From Desulfurispora thermophila DSM 16022 (GTDB lineage: Bacteria > Bacillota > Desulfotomaculia > Desulfotomaculales > Desulfurisporaceae): a stretch of DNA of 64,000 bases. Shown here piece after piece: positions 48,145 through 57,604 of this stretch (positions are counted from its first letter, which is position 1; each line of letters opens with the position of its first letter). Location: the NCBI RefSeq assembly GCF_000376385.1, contig NZ_AQWN01000001.1:265151-329150 (forward strand). The letters run 5' to 3'. The notes under the pieces were generated by a model. That model was not told the origin of the DNA. It ran no database searches and was given only the letters and a program-made list of their open reading frames with translations. Both the position numbers and the translations under genes were made by a program.

Positions 48145-48669
48145 ATGCCCACAATTAAAGGTAAAGTGTGGAAATTCGGCCACGACATAGACACCGACGC
48201 CATAATTCCGGCCCGTTATCTCAACACGGCCGACCCCGGGGAACTGGCCGCCCACTGCATGGAGGACGCCGACCCGGAATTTCCGCGCAAAGTGCGGCCG
48301 GGTGACATTATTGTGGCCGGCAAGAACTTCGGCTGCGGCTCCTCCCGCGAGCACGCCCCCATTGCCATCAAGGAGGCCGGTGTGGCCTGCGTGATTGCCC
48401 GCTCCTTCGCCCGCATTTTTTACCGCAACGCCTTCAACATCGGCCTGCTGATTTTCGAAGCTCCGGAGGCGGTGGAGGAGATCAACACGGGCGATGAGCT
48501 GGAGATTGATGTGGAGCAGGGTTTGATCAAAAACCTGACCACCGGCAAGCAGTACCAGGCCACCAAAGTACCGCCCTTTATGCAGCAAATCGTAGCTGCC
48601 GGCGGCCTGATCAATTATGTGGCGGCCAGGCTGCAGCAACAAGCCAACACAGCAATACAGGAAGGTTGA
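48145..48669 (+). CDS. leuD: 3-isopropylmalate dehydratase small subunit
   Basis: 174 residues starting immediately after the leuC stop, with GGAGGTG within the leuC end. The swivel-domain motif [18 protein letters not shown] at residues 10-27 and [14 protein letters not shown] near residue 60 are typical. It forms the heterodimer with LeuC. Confidence 0.97.
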   Translation: MPTIKGKVWKFGHDIDTDAIIPARYLNTADPGELAAHCMEDADPEFPRKVRPGDIIVAGKNFGCGSSREHAPIAIKEAGVACVIARSFARIFYRNAFNIGLLIFEAPEAVEEINTGDELEIDVEQGLIKNLTTGKQYQATKVPPFMQQIVAAGGLINYVAARLQQQANTAIQEG

Positions 48670-48673
48670 GACA

Positions 48674-49741
48674 ATGTATAAAATCGCTGTTCTGCCGGGT
48701 GACGGCATCGGTCCCGAGGTCGTCACCCAGGCGCTGCAAGTGTTGAAGAAGGCGGCTGAAAAATATAACATTGACCTGGAAATAAAGGAATATCTTTTTG
48801 GCGGCGCTGCCTATGACGCCACCGGCCACCCCCTGCCGCCGGAAACGCTGCAGGGGTGCCGGGAGAGCCATGCCGTGCTGCTGGGGGCGGTGGGCGGTCC
48901 CAAATGGGATAACCTGCCCGTGGAGTTGCGTCCCGAGCGGGGGGCGCTCCTGCCCCTGCGCAAAGAGCTGGGGGTATACGCCAACCTGCGCCCGGCCCGG
49001 GTCTACCCGCAGCTGGTGGAGTCCTCCACTCTGAAACCGGAAGTGATTGCCGGGCTGGACATTATAGTAGTGCGCGAACTGACCGGCGGGATCTATTTCG
49101 GTAGCAAGGAGCGGCAGGAAATTCCCGGCGGCTATAAAGTGGTGGAAACGCTGGAGTACAGCACCGGGGAAATTGCCCGTGTGGTGCGCTGGGGCTTTGA
49201 ACTGGCCCGCCAGCGCAGTAAACGCCTCACCTCGGTGGATAAGGCCAATGTGCTGGAGAGCTCCCGGCTGTGGCGGGAAGTGGTGGAGCAAATGGCGCCC
49301 GCATACCCCGACGTGCAGGTCAGCCACATGCTGGTGGACAACTGCGCCATGCAGCTGGTGCGCAACCCCCGCCAGTTTGACGTGATCGTCACGGAAAACA
49401 TGTTTGGCGATATCCTCAGCGACCAGGCGGCCCAGCTCACCGGCTCCATTGGCATGCTGCCCTCGGCCAGCCTGGGCGGCGGTGTGGGCCTTTACGAGCC
49501 CATTCACGGCTCGGCGCCCGACATTGCCGGCCAGAACAAAGCCAACCCGCTGGCCACCATCCTGTCGGTGGCCATGCTGCTGCGCCACTCCCTGCAGCAT
49601 CCCGCAGCGGCGGATGCGGTGGAAAAAGCGGTGGCCAGGGTGCTGGCCGACGGCCTGCGCACGGCCGATATCCTCACGGCGGGCTGCCGTCCGGTGGGCA
49701 CGGCGGAGATGGGCGCGGCCGTATGCCAGGCCATAGAGTGA
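48674..49741 (+). CDS. leuB: 3-isopropylmalate dehydrogenase
   Basis: 355 residues from the ATG at 48674 (GGAAGG upstream). It performs NAD-dependent oxidative decarboxylation of 3-isopropylmalate. Motifs: [11 protein letters not shown] near the start, the substrate arginines in [17 protein letters not shown], and the signature [26 protein letters not shown]. It can also serve 3-methylmalate in the citramalate route to isoleucine. It starts 5 bp after leuD. Confidence 0.97.
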   Translation: MYKIAVLPGDGIGPEVVTQALQVLKKAAEKYNIDLEIKEYLFGGAAYDATGHPLPPETLQGCRESHAVLLGAVGGPKWDNLPVELRPERGALLPLRKELGVYANLRPARVYPQLVESSTLKPEVIAGLDIIVVRELTGGIYFGSKERQEIPGGYKVVETLEYSTGEIARVVRWGFELARQRSKRLTSVDKANVLESSRLWREVVEQMAPAYPDVQVSHMLVDNCAMQLVRNPRQFDVIVTENMFGDILSDQAAQLTGSIGMLPSASLGGGVGLYEPIHGSAPDIAGQNKANPLATILSVAMLLRHSLQHPAAADAVEKAVARVLADGLRTADILTAGCRPVGTAEMGAAVCQAIE

Positions 49742-49816
49742 AGGGAAACTGCGGAAGTGCTGCAACGAGCGCGGAAAAACTTTCGCTGTGTACTAATGTA
49801 CCGGGGGGAAGTGTCT

Positions 49817-51457
49817 TTGCATAACTGGGAGACTTTCAATAATCAGAAGGTTGCGGCTTTCACGCCAGTAGAAATATATGACACCACTCTGCGGGATGGG
49901 GCACAGGGCGAAGGGATATCCTTTTCTGTAGAGGACAAAGTGAAAATTGCCCTGCGCCTGGATGCCCTGGGGGTACATTATATCGAAGGGGGATGGCCCG
50001 GCTCCAACCCCAAGGATGCGGAGTTTTTCCGCCGCATGCGCCAGCAACCCTTGCAACAGGCCCGTTTGACGGCTTTTGGCAGCACGCGCCGGCCGGGCAT
50101 TCCGGCCCACCAGGACCAGAACCTGCAGGAACTGGTGCGCAGCGGCGTGCGCACGGTGACCATTTTCGGCAAAACGTGGGACTTTCACGTCACCCACGCC
50201 CTGCAGACCACTCTACCGGAAAACCTGGACATGATTGCCCAGTCGGTGGCCTATCTGCGCCAGCAGGGGCTGGAAGTGATCTATGATGCCGAGCACTTTT
50301 TTGATGGTTTTCGGGCCAATCAGGAATATGCCCTGGCCACCCTGCGGGCGGCCCGCGATGCCGGGGCGGCGCGCATTGTGCTCTGCGATACCAACGGCGG
50401 CAGCCTGCCCCAGCAGGTGGCGGAAATCGTGGCCCTGGTCAAGGATCAACTGGCCTGCCCCATTGGCATCCACTGCCACAATGACGGTGAACTGGCCGTG
50501 GCCAACTCTCTGGCGGCGGTGCAGGCCGGAGCCGTACACGTGCAGGGCACCATCAACGGCTACGGGGAGCGCTGCGGTAATGCCAACCTGTGCTCCATCA
50601 TCCCCAACCTGAGCCTCAAGCTGGGTTTTGAGACCATTCCGCGGCAAAACCTGCCCCAGCTCACCGAGGTTTCGCGTTACGTCAGCGAGGTGGCCAACCT
50701 GCACCACGCCAGCAACCAGCCCTTTGTGGGCGATTCCGCCTTCGCTCACAAGGGTGGCGTACACGTGAGCGCCATTCTGAAAGACCCGCGCACCTACGAG
50801 CACATTGACCCCGCACAGGTGGGCAACCGGCGGCGTGTCCTGGTCTCCGAACTGAGCGGTCAGGCCAATTTGCTCTACAAATACCGGGAGCTGGATCTGG
50901 ATCTGGCCATGCAGAAAGAAGAAAACCGCCAGCTCCTGCAGCGCATCAAAGAGCTGGAAAACAAGGGCTACCAGTTCGAGGGGGCGGAAGGATCGCTGGA
51001 ACTGTTGCTGCGCCGCCTGAAGAACGGCTACAAAGAGCCTTTCCGTTTGGAAAGCTTGCGCATCATTATAGAAATGAAGGAAAACTCGCCCGTGCACACC
51101 GAGGCCGTGATCAAAATGAATGTGGGCGGCGAGACCGTGCACACGGCGGCCGAGGGCAACGGCCCGGTGAACGCCCTGGACAACGCCCTGCGCAAGGCCT
51201 TGGAGCAGCAGTATCCCTGCATCAAGCTGATGCAGCTCACCGACTATAAAGTGCGCGTGCTGGATGAAAAAGATGGTACCGGCGCGGTGGTGCGCGTGCT
51301 CATTGAAACGGGCAACGGGCGACGCTCCTGGGGGACGGTGGGCGTTTCCCAGAACATTATCGAGGCCAGCTGGCAGGCACTGGTGGACAGCATAGCCTAC
51401 GGGCTTTTGAAATTGGATGACACCGGTACGGAAGAGGCTAACCATGTTGCAGGTTGA
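49817..51457 (+). CDS. cimA: (R)-citramalate synthase
   Basis: About 546 residues if the TTG at 49817 is used; it has a GGGGGGAAG site 6 bases upstream. In-frame GTG at 49757 and ATG at 49796 lack such sites. CimA condenses pyruvate and acetyl-CoA to citramalate, giving 2-oxobutyrate without threonine. It has the HMGL barrel motif YDTTLRDGAQGEGISFSVEDK-like start, the metal ligands IGIHCHNDGELAVANSLA and a C-terminal LeuA-type regulatory domain. The GYGERCGNANL segment distinguishes it from leuA. It is the last gene of the ilv-leu operon, supporting isoleucine synthesis from pyruvate. Confidence 0.93.
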   Translation: MHNWETFNNQKVAAFTPVEIYDTTLRDGAQGEGISFSVEDKVKIALRLDALGVHYIEGGWPGSNPKDAEFFRRMRQQPLQQARLTAFGSTRRPGIPAHQDQNLQELVRSGVRTVTIFGKTWDFHVTHALQTTLPENLDMIAQSVAYLRQQGLEVIYDAEHFFDGFRANQEYALATLRAARDAGAARIVLCDTNGGSLPQQVAEIVALVKDQLACPIGIHCHNDGELAVANSLAAVQAGAVHVQGTINGYGERCGNANLCSIIPNLSLKLGFETIPRQNLPQLTEVSRYVSEVANLHHASNQPFVGDSAFAHKGGVHVSAILKDPRTYEHIDPAQVGNRRRVLVSELSGQANLLYKYRELDLDLAMQKEENRQLLQRIKELENKGYQFEGAEGSLELLLRRLKNGYKEPFRLESLRIIIEMKENSPVHTEAVIKMNVGGETVHTAAEGNGPVNALDNALRKALEQQYPCIKLMQLTDYKVRVLDEKDGTGAVVRVLIETGNGRRSWGTVGVSQNIIEASWQALVDSIAYGLLKLDDTGTEEANHVAG

Positions 51458-51490
51458 GATGGCCCGCTCAAGTAGAAATACTCTGAAAAA

Positions 51491-51546
51491 ATGCCACCGG
51501 AAAACCCGGACGGGTGCTGGTGGCATCTATATTTTGTCGGGTTGAC
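51491..51546 (+). terminator. Probable terminator of the ilv-leu-cimA operon
   Basis: ATGCCACC (51491-51498) pairs with GGTGGCAT (51529-51536), enclosing CCCG/CGGG, followed by CTATATTTTGT. It lies 33 bp after the cimA stop. Confidence 0.7.
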
Positions 51547-51609
51547 CTTTGGGGCCGGCGGGGGGATAATTAAACTGTTGTAAATCTGCAAAGCCGGGGA
51601 GGGGAAAAT

Positions 51610-52464
51610 TTGTTTGGTAACTGGCCCGGTTGGAACTGGCACTTTGACTGGAACATTGACTTCAATTTCTGGGATATCTTCGGCCTGACCAGCATTATTG
51701 ACATAGCCATTGTCACTTATGTCCTCTACCGCCTGATGTTGCTGATCAAGGGTACGCGGGCCGTGCAACTGCTGAAAGGCATCGCCGTGCTGCTGGTGGC
51801 CACGGCTATCAGCAGCCTGTTCAAACTGTACACCCTGCACTGGCTGCTCAAACAGTCGCTATACTTCCTGGCGGTGGCCCTGCCCATTGTCTTTCAGCCC
51901 GAACTGCGGCGTGCTCTGGAAAAAATTGGCGGGGGAAAATTCATTGCCCGCTCTTTTGTGAATCTCTCCGAGGGCGAACTGGAAAAGACCATCAGCAGCA
52001 TCGGGCAGGCTGTGGAATACCTGGCCGAGCGCAGGATCGGTGCTTTGCTGGTGCTGGAGCGGGTAACCGGGCTGGAGGAACACGCCGAGACCGGCGTCAA
52101 GCTGGACGCCTGGCTCAGCGCCGAACTGCTGGTCAACCTGTTCATCCCCAAAACGCCTCTGCACGACGGTGCGGTCATTGTAAGGGGCAGCCGCATCCTG
52201 GCTGCCGGGTGCGTGTTGCCCCTGACGGACGAGCACAATTTGAGCAAGGAACTGGGTACGCGACACCGGGCCGGCATAGGCATCAGCGAGGTGTCCGACG
52301 CCCTGGCCGTGATGGTATCCGAAGAGACGGGCAAAATATCCCTGGCTGTGGAGGGGACGCTGCTGCGCGGTTTGACCAGGCCCGCCCTGGAGGAAAAACT
52401 GCAGCAGCTCTGGCAGGTATCCCGGCAGGCGTCCGCTCTGGGTCAGCTCTGGATGCGGAGGTGA
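51610..52464 (+). CDS. cdaA: Diadenylate cyclase CdaA
   Basis: 284 residues starting at TTG, with GGGGAGGGG 6-14 bases upstream. It makes cyclic di-AMP from two ATP at the membrane. Three membrane segments span residues ~30-100. The DisA_N catalytic domain follows: the DGA motif in PLHDGAVIV near residue 186 and RHR in GTRHRAGIG near residue 219. The neighbouring cdaR and glmM are its known regulatory partners in Firmicutes. Cyclic di-AMP controls potassium and osmotic balance. Confidence 0.96.
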   Translation: MFGNWPGWNWHFDWNIDFNFWDIFGLTSIIDIAIVTYVLYRLMLLIKGTRAVQLLKGIAVLLVATAISSLFKLYTLHWLLKQSLYFLAVALPIVFQPELRRALEKIGGGKFIARSFVNLSEGELEKTISSIGQAVEYLAERRIGALLVLERVTGLEEHAETGVKLDAWLSAELLVNLFIPKTPLHDGAVIVRGSRILAAGCVLPLTDEHNLSKELGTRHRAGIGISEVSDALAVMVSEETGKISLAVEGTLLRGLTRPALEEKLQQLWQVSRQASALGQLWMRR

Positions 52465-52470
52465 TGCGGA

Positions 52471-53397
52471 TTGGTGAAATTTGACTGGCGCAGACTCTCC
52501 TTAAGGCTGCTGGCCCTCTTTTTCGCCGTGGTGCTGTGGGTCTACGTGACCAATGAACAATTCCCGGCCAGCCAGCAGGTTTACAATGTGCCGCTGGAAG
52601 TAAAAAACCAGGTTGATTACCTGGTGGTGAGCGGCATTCCGGAATATGTGTCCGTGCGGGCCGAAGGACTGCGCAGCCGGCTGCTGGTGCTGCGCCCCTC
52701 CGACATCAAGGCCAGCATTGATCTGGCTCAGGTGCAGGAGGGGGAGAACAACATCCGGGTGGCTATCACCTCACCCCCCGATGTGAAAATTGTGCAGGTG
52801 ACGCCCGAAGTGGTCAAAGTGAGCGCCGATCGCCGGATGAGCAAACAAATGCCGGTGGTGGCCCAGCTGCAGGGCGAGCCGCAGCGCGGCTATGTGGCCG
52901 GTCAGCCCAGTGTCAGTCCACCCACAGTGACTGTGAGCGGTCCGAAAAAAATTCTGGACAGCATGCAGCAGTTTACAGTCAGCGTCAATCTGCAGGGAGC
53001 GGCGCAAAACATTGAGCAAAACCTGCCGGTAACGGTGCGCCACGAGCTGGTATCGGTTTCCCCGCGCCTGGTCAAAGTGAGCGTACCTGTGCTACCCCTG
53101 CCGGACAAATATCTGCCCGTGCGGGTGGAATTGACCGGGCAGCCGGCGGAAGGATACCGGGTGGAAAAGGTGCTGGTCAGTCCGGCCCAGGTGCGGGTGC
53201 AGGGAGAAGCCGCCCTGCTGGCCACACTGTCCGAACTGCCGGCCGAACCGGTGGACTTAAGTGGCGCCAGCGAATCCTTCAGTCGCACTGTAAGGCTGCT
53301 ACCTCCGGCCGGAGTGCTTTGTGCCAGCGACACCGTGCAGGTGCAGGTTGTGCTGCAGCCCCTGCCCCAGCAGGCCGAGCAGCCGCCGCAGCAGTAG
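52471..53397 (+). CDS. cdaR: CdaA regulator CdaR (YbbR-domain protein)
   Basis: 308 residues starting at TTG (52471) or the adjacent GTG (52474), with GGAGGTGAT upstream. One N-terminal membrane segment (residues 9-26, SLRLLALFFAVVLWVYV) is followed by extracytoplasmic YbbR repeats, seen as recurring blocks ending in (V)xVSGP or RVQGEA near residues 155 and 245. It binds and tunes CdaA. The C-terminus is a Pro/Gln tail. It starts 6 bp after cdaA. Confidence 0.92.
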   Translation: MVKFDWRRLSLRLLALFFAVVLWVYVTNEQFPASQQVYNVPLEVKNQVDYLVVSGIPEYVSVRAEGLRSRLLVLRPSDIKASIDLAQVQEGENNIRVAITSPPDVKIVQVTPEVVKVSADRRMSKQMPVVAQLQGEPQRGYVAGQPSVSPPTVTVSGPKKILDSMQQFTVSVNLQGAAQNIEQNLPVTVRHELVSVSPRLVKVSVPVLPLPDKYLPVRVELTGQPAEGYRVEKVLVSPAQVRVQGEAALLATLSELPAEPVDLSGASESFSRTVRLLPPAGVLCASDTVQVQVVLQPLPQQAEQPPQQ

Positions 53398-53489
53398 GGA
53401 GAATTTGCCGGTGCTCTGACAGGCACTTTAGCGCAGAGAGGTTTAATACTATACTAAAAGGTTGAGGTTTTATTAAAAATTGTGATAAT

Positions 53490-53519
53490 TTGACAGTGTT
53501 TGGCAATTGACGTTATAAT
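53490..53519 (+). promoter_or_regulatory. Promoter of glmM
   Basis: A perfect TTGACA (53490-53495) and a perfect TATAAT (53514-53519) separated by 18 bp, 68 bp upstream of glmM. glmM (and possibly glmS) can be transcribed independently of cdaA-cdaR. Confidence 0.75.
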
Positions 53520-53587
53520 ACAAAGTGGTTTGCGATATTTTGTGCGCCGGATGCGAAAATGGTTTGTACGGGGAGAAGAAAGTCATT

Positions 53588-54925
53588 ATGGAGATTAGAT
53601 TCGGTACGGATGGAATTCGCGGCGTGGCCAATGCCGACCTGACGCCGGAAATGGCCATGGCCGTGGGCCGGGCCGCCGCGCTGGTCCTGAAACGGGGGGA
53701 TAAATCCCCCCGCATGGTTATCGGGCGGGACACCCGCCTGTCCGGCCAGATGCTGGAAGCCGCCCTGGTGGCCGGCATCTGTTCGGCCGGCGTGGATGTG
53801 CTGCTGGCCGGTGTATTGCCCACCCCGGCCGTGGCCTATTTGACGCGTGAGCTGGGATTGCAGGGCGGGGTGGTCATATCGGCTTCCCACAACCCTGCTC
53901 CCGACAATGGCATAAAATTCTTCGGTCCCAGCGGTTACAAGCTGCCCGATGAAGTGGAAGAAGAAATTGCCGGTCTGGCCAGCAGCGGCAACTGGGGTAA
54001 TTTGCCCACCGGCGGAAAACTGGGTCGCCCGTACCAGCTGCCCGATGCGGTCGAAAAATATGCCAGCTTCTTGCTTTCCACTGTGGACGTTTCGCTGGCA
54101 GGCATGAAAATAGTGGTGGACTGTGCCCACGGCGCGGCCTATCAGGTGGCTCCGGCCGTGCTGCGCCGGCTGGGAGCGGAAGTGGTGGCCATCAACACCA
54201 GCCCGGACGGCTGCAATATCAATGTGGGCTGCGGCTCCACCCATCCGGAACAACTGATGCGGGCCGTGCAGGAGCACGGGGCCGACCTGGGGTTGGCCCA
54301 TGACGGCGACGCCGACCGGGTGCTGGCCGTGGACCATAACGGCCAGCTGGTGGACGGCGACCAGATTATGGTAATCTGTGCCCGGGATCTGCAGCAACGG
54401 GGCCGCCTGTCCCGCAATACAGCCGTGGTCACGGTAATGAGCAACCTGGGCCTGCACCTGGCTCTGCAGAAAAGCGGCATCAATGTGCTGCAGACCAAAG
54501 TGGGCGACCGCTATGTGCTGGAGGAGTGCCTGAAGAGCGGTGCCGTTTTTGGTGGCGAGCAGAGCGGACATATCCTGTTTTTGGAGCACAACACCACCGG
54601 AGATGGCATTCTCACCGCACTGCAGTTGCTGGCCGTGGTCAAAAAGAGCGGCCGGCCGCTGGCCGAACTGGCCGGGCAAATGCAGCGCCTGCCCCAGCTG
54701 CTGGTAAACCAGCGGGTGAAAGACAAACGGGCCGTGATGAGCAGCCCCGCCCTGCTGACCGCCATTCGCCGTTACGAAAAGCTTTTGCAGGGCCGGGGAC
54801 GGATTCTGGTGCGCCCTTCGGGTACGGAACCCCTGGTGCGGGTGATGGCGGAAGGCGAGGACCAGGGCGAACTGCAGCGCATAGTGGATGAGCTGGTGCA
54901 GCTTATCCGCGACATTGAAAGCTGA
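53588..54925 (+). CDS. glmM: Phosphoglucosamine mutase
   Basis: 445 residues from the ATG at 53588, matching the usual family start [19 protein letters not shown]. The active-site phosphoserine lies in [17 protein letters not shown] near residue 100, the metal-binding loop is [12 protein letters not shown] near residue 240, and the sugar/phosphate binding ends are GGEQSGH and [12 protein letters not shown]. It converts glucosamine 6-phosphate to glucosamine 1-phosphate for peptidoglycan precursors and can inhibit CdaA. The binding site is weak (GGGGAGAAG 10 bases away). glmS follows. Confidence 0.97.
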   Translation: MEIRFGTDGIRGVANADLTPEMAMAVGRAAALVLKRGDKSPRMVIGRDTRLSGQMLEAALVAGICSAGVDVLLAGVLPTPAVAYLTRELGLQGGVVISASHNPAPDNGIKFFGPSGYKLPDEVEEEIAGLASSGNWGNLPTGGKLGRPYQLPDAVEKYASFLLSTVDVSLAGMKIVVDCAHGAAYQVAPAVLRRLGAEVVAINTSPDGCNINVGCGSTHPEQLMRAVQEHGADLGLAHDGDADRVLAVDHNGQLVDGDQIMVICARDLQQRGRLSRNTAVVTVMSNLGLHLALQKSGINVLQTKVGDRYVLEECLKSGAVFGGEQSGHILFLEHNTTGDGILTALQLLAVVKKSGRPLAELAGQMQRLPQLLVNQRVKDKRAVMSSPALLTAIRRYEKLLQGRGRILVRPSGTEPLVRVMAEGEDQGELQRIVDELVQLIRDIES

Positions 54926-55060
54926 TTTTGGCCTTGTTTTTGGGCGTGCCTGCTGCAAACTCTGTTCTTTTTCCGGCGCTTCTGCCGGGAGCGGGCGGAA
55001 AGCACCGGGCAGGAAAAGGGGGGTGGGAATGAGCAGAGAAAGCAGGGGGTAAAAACAGCC

Positions 55061-55203
55061 AAAGCGCCAGCACCAGGCAACCCCTGGTGGACGAGGTGGG
55101 AGTTGATCGAGATTTCGGCGGATGCTCCCCGGTGTACCGGCACCGTGAAAAGCGGACAAAACCGGCAGGCAACTGCCGGCACAAAGCCGCCGTCCGGAAA
55201 AAA
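55061..55203 (+). ncRNA. glmS ribozyme (glucosamine-6-phosphate riboswitch)
   Basis: Self-cleaving leader upstream of glmS. The cleavage site is expected between A55063 and G55064 in AAAGCGCCAG. P1 is CACCAGG...CCTGGTG. The conserved core GACGAGGTGGGAG, then ATCGA and ATTTCGGCGGATGC followed by CCCCGG, matches the glmS consensus. The 3' P4 hairpin ACCGGCAG...CTGCCGG with flanking ACAAA and CACAAAGC is also present. Glucosamine 6-phosphate acts as coenzyme for cleavage and shuts off glmS expression. The rest of the gap, 54,926-55,060, holds nothing else recognised. Confidence 0.95.
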
Positions 55204-55265
55204 GAGCGATGTTTGATTACTGTCGTGATTGACTTACCCGATTATTTTTTCAGGGGGTTAAAACC

Positions 55266-57092
55266 ATGTGCGGTATTGTTGGCTACATCGGCCCCAGACC
55301 CGCCGTGCCCATCCTGGTGGAAGGCCTGCAAAAGCTGGAATACCGGGGTTACGACTCGGCAGGTATTGCTTTAATAGAAGACAACCACTTGCGCATATAT
55401 AAAAAAGTTGGCAAATTGACCAATTTAAAAGAAAAGCTGGCCGGCAATTACTTTTACGGTACGGTGGGCATTGGGCACACGCGCTGGGCCACCCACGGTC
55501 GCCCATCCGATACCAACGCCCACCCGCACCGGGACTGCCAGGGCCGCTTTGCCGTGGTGCACAACGGCATCATTGAGAACTACCTGCCCATCAAAGAATG
55601 GCTGCTCTCCCGCGGGCACCAGTTTACCTCGGAAACCGACACCGAAGTGCTGGCCCACCTGCTGGAGGAGTTCTACGAAGGTGACCTGCTGGCCACCGTG
55701 CGGCAGATGATCCGCAAAATAGAAGGTTCCTACGCCATGGTCATCCTCTGCCTGGACGAACCGGGCCGCCTGGTGGCCGTGCGCCAGGACAGCCCGCTGA
55801 TTGTGGGACTGGGGGAAGGGGAAAATTTCCTGGCCTCGGACATTCCGGCCCTGCTCTGCCACACCCGGCGCACCTATATCCTGGCCGATGGGGAAATGGC
55901 CGTGCTCACGGCCGACAGCGTAGAAGTGTACGACAGCCAGGGGCAGCCGGTGGAGAAGCCCGTATATGAAGTGAAGTGGGAGGCGGCGCAGGCCGAAAAA
56001 GGCGGCTACGACCACTTCATGCTCAAGGAAATCCACGAACAGCCCGTAGCCCTGCGCGATACCCTGAGCGGCCGCCTCAGTCCGGACAACCAGAGCGTCA
56101 ACCTGGACCTGAGCCTGAGCGAGGACGAGGTCAGACAGTTTAACAAAATCTTCATTACCGCCTGCGGTACGGCTTACCACGCCGGGGTGGTGGGCAAATA
56201 CGTCATGGAAAAACTGGCCGGGCTGCCTGTGGAAGTGGACATCGCCTCGGAATTCCGCTACCGCGATCCCTTTGTCGACCAGCGCACCCTGGTTATTGTG
56301 GTCAGCCAGTCGGGCGAAACCGCCGACACCCTGGCCGCCCTGCGCGAAGCCAAAAGGCGCGGCGCCCACGTGCTGGCCGTGACCAATGTGGTGGACAGCT
56401 CGGTGGCCCGGGAGGCCGACGACGTACTCTACACCTGGGCCGGGCCGGAAATTGCCGTGGCCTCCACCAAGGCCTACACCACCCAGCTGGTGGCCATGTA
56501 CCTGATTGCCCTTTATCTGGCGGAGAAGCGCAATAAAAAATCACTGGTGGAGCGCGTGGCCATCATCAGCGAACTGCGCAAGCTGGCCGACAAAGCCCGG
56601 GTGATCCTGGAAAACGGCCGGGTCATCCAGGATTTCGTGGCGGCATACAAGCATGTGCCCAGCACCTTCTTCATCGGCCGGGGCCTGGACTACGCCGTGG
56701 CTCTGGAAGGAGCGCTCAAACTCAAGGAGATCTCCTACATCCACGCCGAAGCCTATGCGGCCGGTGAGCTCAAACACGGTACCCTGGCCCTGATCACCGG
56801 GGGCGTGCCCGTGATCGCCCTGGTCACCCAGCAAAGCCTCTTTGAAAAAATGCTCAGCAACATCAAAGAAGTAAAAGCGCGGGAAGCCACAGTGCTGGCC
56901 CTGGCCATGGACGGCGAAGCAGACCTGGCCAAAGTGGTGGACCACGTCCTGCACATCCCGCGCACCCATGAACTGCTCACACCGGTGCTCTCGGTCATAC
57001 CCCTGCAGCTGCTGGCCTACCACATGGCCGTGGCCCGCGGCTGCGACGTGGACCAGCCGCGCAACCTGGCCAAGAGCGTGACGGTGGAGTAG
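55266..57092 (+). CDS. glmS: Glutamine-fructose-6-phosphate aminotransferase
   Basis: 608 residues. It makes glucosamine 6-phosphate from fructose 6-phosphate and glutamine. Cys2 (MCGIVGYIG) is the glutaminase nucleophile. The N-terminal half is the class II glutamine amidotransferase domain, with GHTRWATHG near residue 74; two SIS sugar-isomerase domains follow (VSQSGETADTLAAL, and EGALKLKEISYIHAEAY), ending in the PRNLAKSVTVE tail with the catalytic lysine. Expression is controlled by the ribozyme leader directly upstream. Confidence 0.97.
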   Translation: MCGIVGYIGPRPAVPILVEGLQKLEYRGYDSAGIALIEDNHLRIYKKVGKLTNLKEKLAGNYFYGTVGIGHTRWATHGRPSDTNAHPHRDCQGRFAVVHNGIIENYLPIKEWLLSRGHQFTSETDTEVLAHLLEEFYEGDLLATVRQMIRKIEGSYAMVILCLDEPGRLVAVRQDSPLIVGLGEGENFLASDIPALLCHTRRTYILADGEMAVLTADSVEVYDSQGQPVEKPVYEVKWEAAQAEKGGYDHFMLKEIHEQPVALRDTLSGRLSPDNQSVNLDLSLSEDEVRQFNKIFITACGTAYHAGVVGKYVMEKLAGLPVEVDIASEFRYRDPFVDQRTLVIVVSQSGETADTLAALREAKRRGAHVLAVTNVVDSSVAREADDVLYTWAGPEIAVASTKAYTTQLVAMYLIALYLAEKRNKKSLVERVAIISELRKLADKARVILENGRVIQDFVAAYKHVPSTFFIGRGLDYAVALEGALKLKEISYIHAEAYAAGELKHGTLALITGGVPVIALVTQQSLFEKMLSNIKEVKAREATVLALAMDGEADLAKVVDHVLHIPRTHELLTPVLSVIPLQLLAYHMAVARGCDVDQPRNLAKSVTVE

Positions 57093-57122
57093 GGGGAGAC
57101 TGAACGAACAGTTTTTATACAA

Positions 57123-57147
57123 AAGCGGGACCCGCCGGGTCCCGCTT
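57123..57147 (+). terminator. Hairpin after glmS
   Basis: AAGCGGGACCC (57123-57133) and GGGTCCCGCTT (57137-57147) form a perfect 11-bp stem with a 3-nt loop. The following TCCCTT has no proper T-run on this strand, while the other strand has TTTTGTATAAAAA, so its role as a glmS terminator is likely but imperfect. Confidence 0.6.
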
Positions 57148-57217
57148 CCCTTACCTGGTTGCCTGGACTTCCAGGGAGGAGTGGATGAAAGACACGATTC
57201 AGATGTTTGAGGCAGAG

Positions 57218-57246
57218 TTGAACTTATTTATTTTGTGGCATATAAT
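57218..57246 (+). promoter_or_regulatory. Promoter of the small unknown gene
   Basis: TTGAAC (57218-57223), 17-bp spacer and a perfect TATAAT (57241-57246), 89 bp before the start codon. Confidence 0.7.
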
Positions 57247-57261
57247 TTTTACATAACCGCC

Positions 57262-57288
57262 CATGCCTGTCAGGTACAAACAGGCATG
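57262..57288 (+). repeat. Inverted repeat in the leader of the small gene
   Basis: CATGCCTGT (57262-57270) and ACAGGCATG (57280-57288) form a perfect 9-bp palindrome with a 9-nt spacer, starting about 9 bases after the predicted transcription start. It could be an operator or an RNA hairpin. Confidence 0.6.
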
Positions 57289-57334
57289 AAATGCCGGGGG
57301 CTAATTTAAGATAAACCTAAAGAAGGTGAGCATT

Positions 57335-57523
57335 ATGGCAACTGTTTCATTTGATAAAAACATTGTTATTGAAGAACCTGGGGCAATTGAGACTCTGGTG
57401 GAATTGCTTTTATTCTCGGACAATGACGTAAAGCCCGTGGACAAGACACTTGCTTCGCCAGAGGCGATGGCAAGGGGGGAAGAAATATTAAAACTGTGCT
57501 TATCCCACTTAGAAAATTCCTAG
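57335..57523 (+). CDS. Small conserved-looking protein of unknown function
   Basis: 62 residues from the ATG at 57335 with an AAAGAAGGTGAG site. The protein is acidic and soluble, with a short helix-rich C-terminus containing ARGEEILKLCLSH. It resembles small Firmicutes proteins of unknown function that have been compared with antitoxins, but I cannot confirm this and no toxin gene is adjacent. It has its own promoter, a leader palindrome and a strong terminator, so it is a complete single-gene unit. Confidence 0.7.
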   Translation: MATVSFDKNIVIEEPGAIETLVELLLFSDNDVKPVDKTLASPEAMARGEEILKLCLSHLENS

Positions 57524-57524
57524 A

Positions 57525-57566
57525 AATGGCTTCCCAGCGACAGGTGGAGGAAGTCATTTTTTCTTT
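57525..57566 (+). terminator. Terminator of the small unknown gene
   Basis: AATGGCTTCC (57525-57534) pairs with GGAAGTCATT (57549-57558), with one G-T pair, followed by TTTTCTTTT. It lies directly after the stop codon. Confidence 0.88.
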
Positions 57567-57604
57567 TAATTGTTCCAGGGACCCGGATAATATTTTTCAA
57601 CATC

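Noticed and set aside
46861..48771. A 636-codon open frame on the minus strand opposite leuC and leuD
   Set aside because: It is opposite strongly conserved genes, has low-complexity His/Gly/Val-rich translation and no recognisable domain. GC-rich genes often leave the opposite frame open.
55061..55203. An ordinary protein-coding reading of the glmM-glmS gap
   Set aside because: The sequence matches the glmS ribozyme core in order and spacing, and the short frames through it lack ribosome binding sites.
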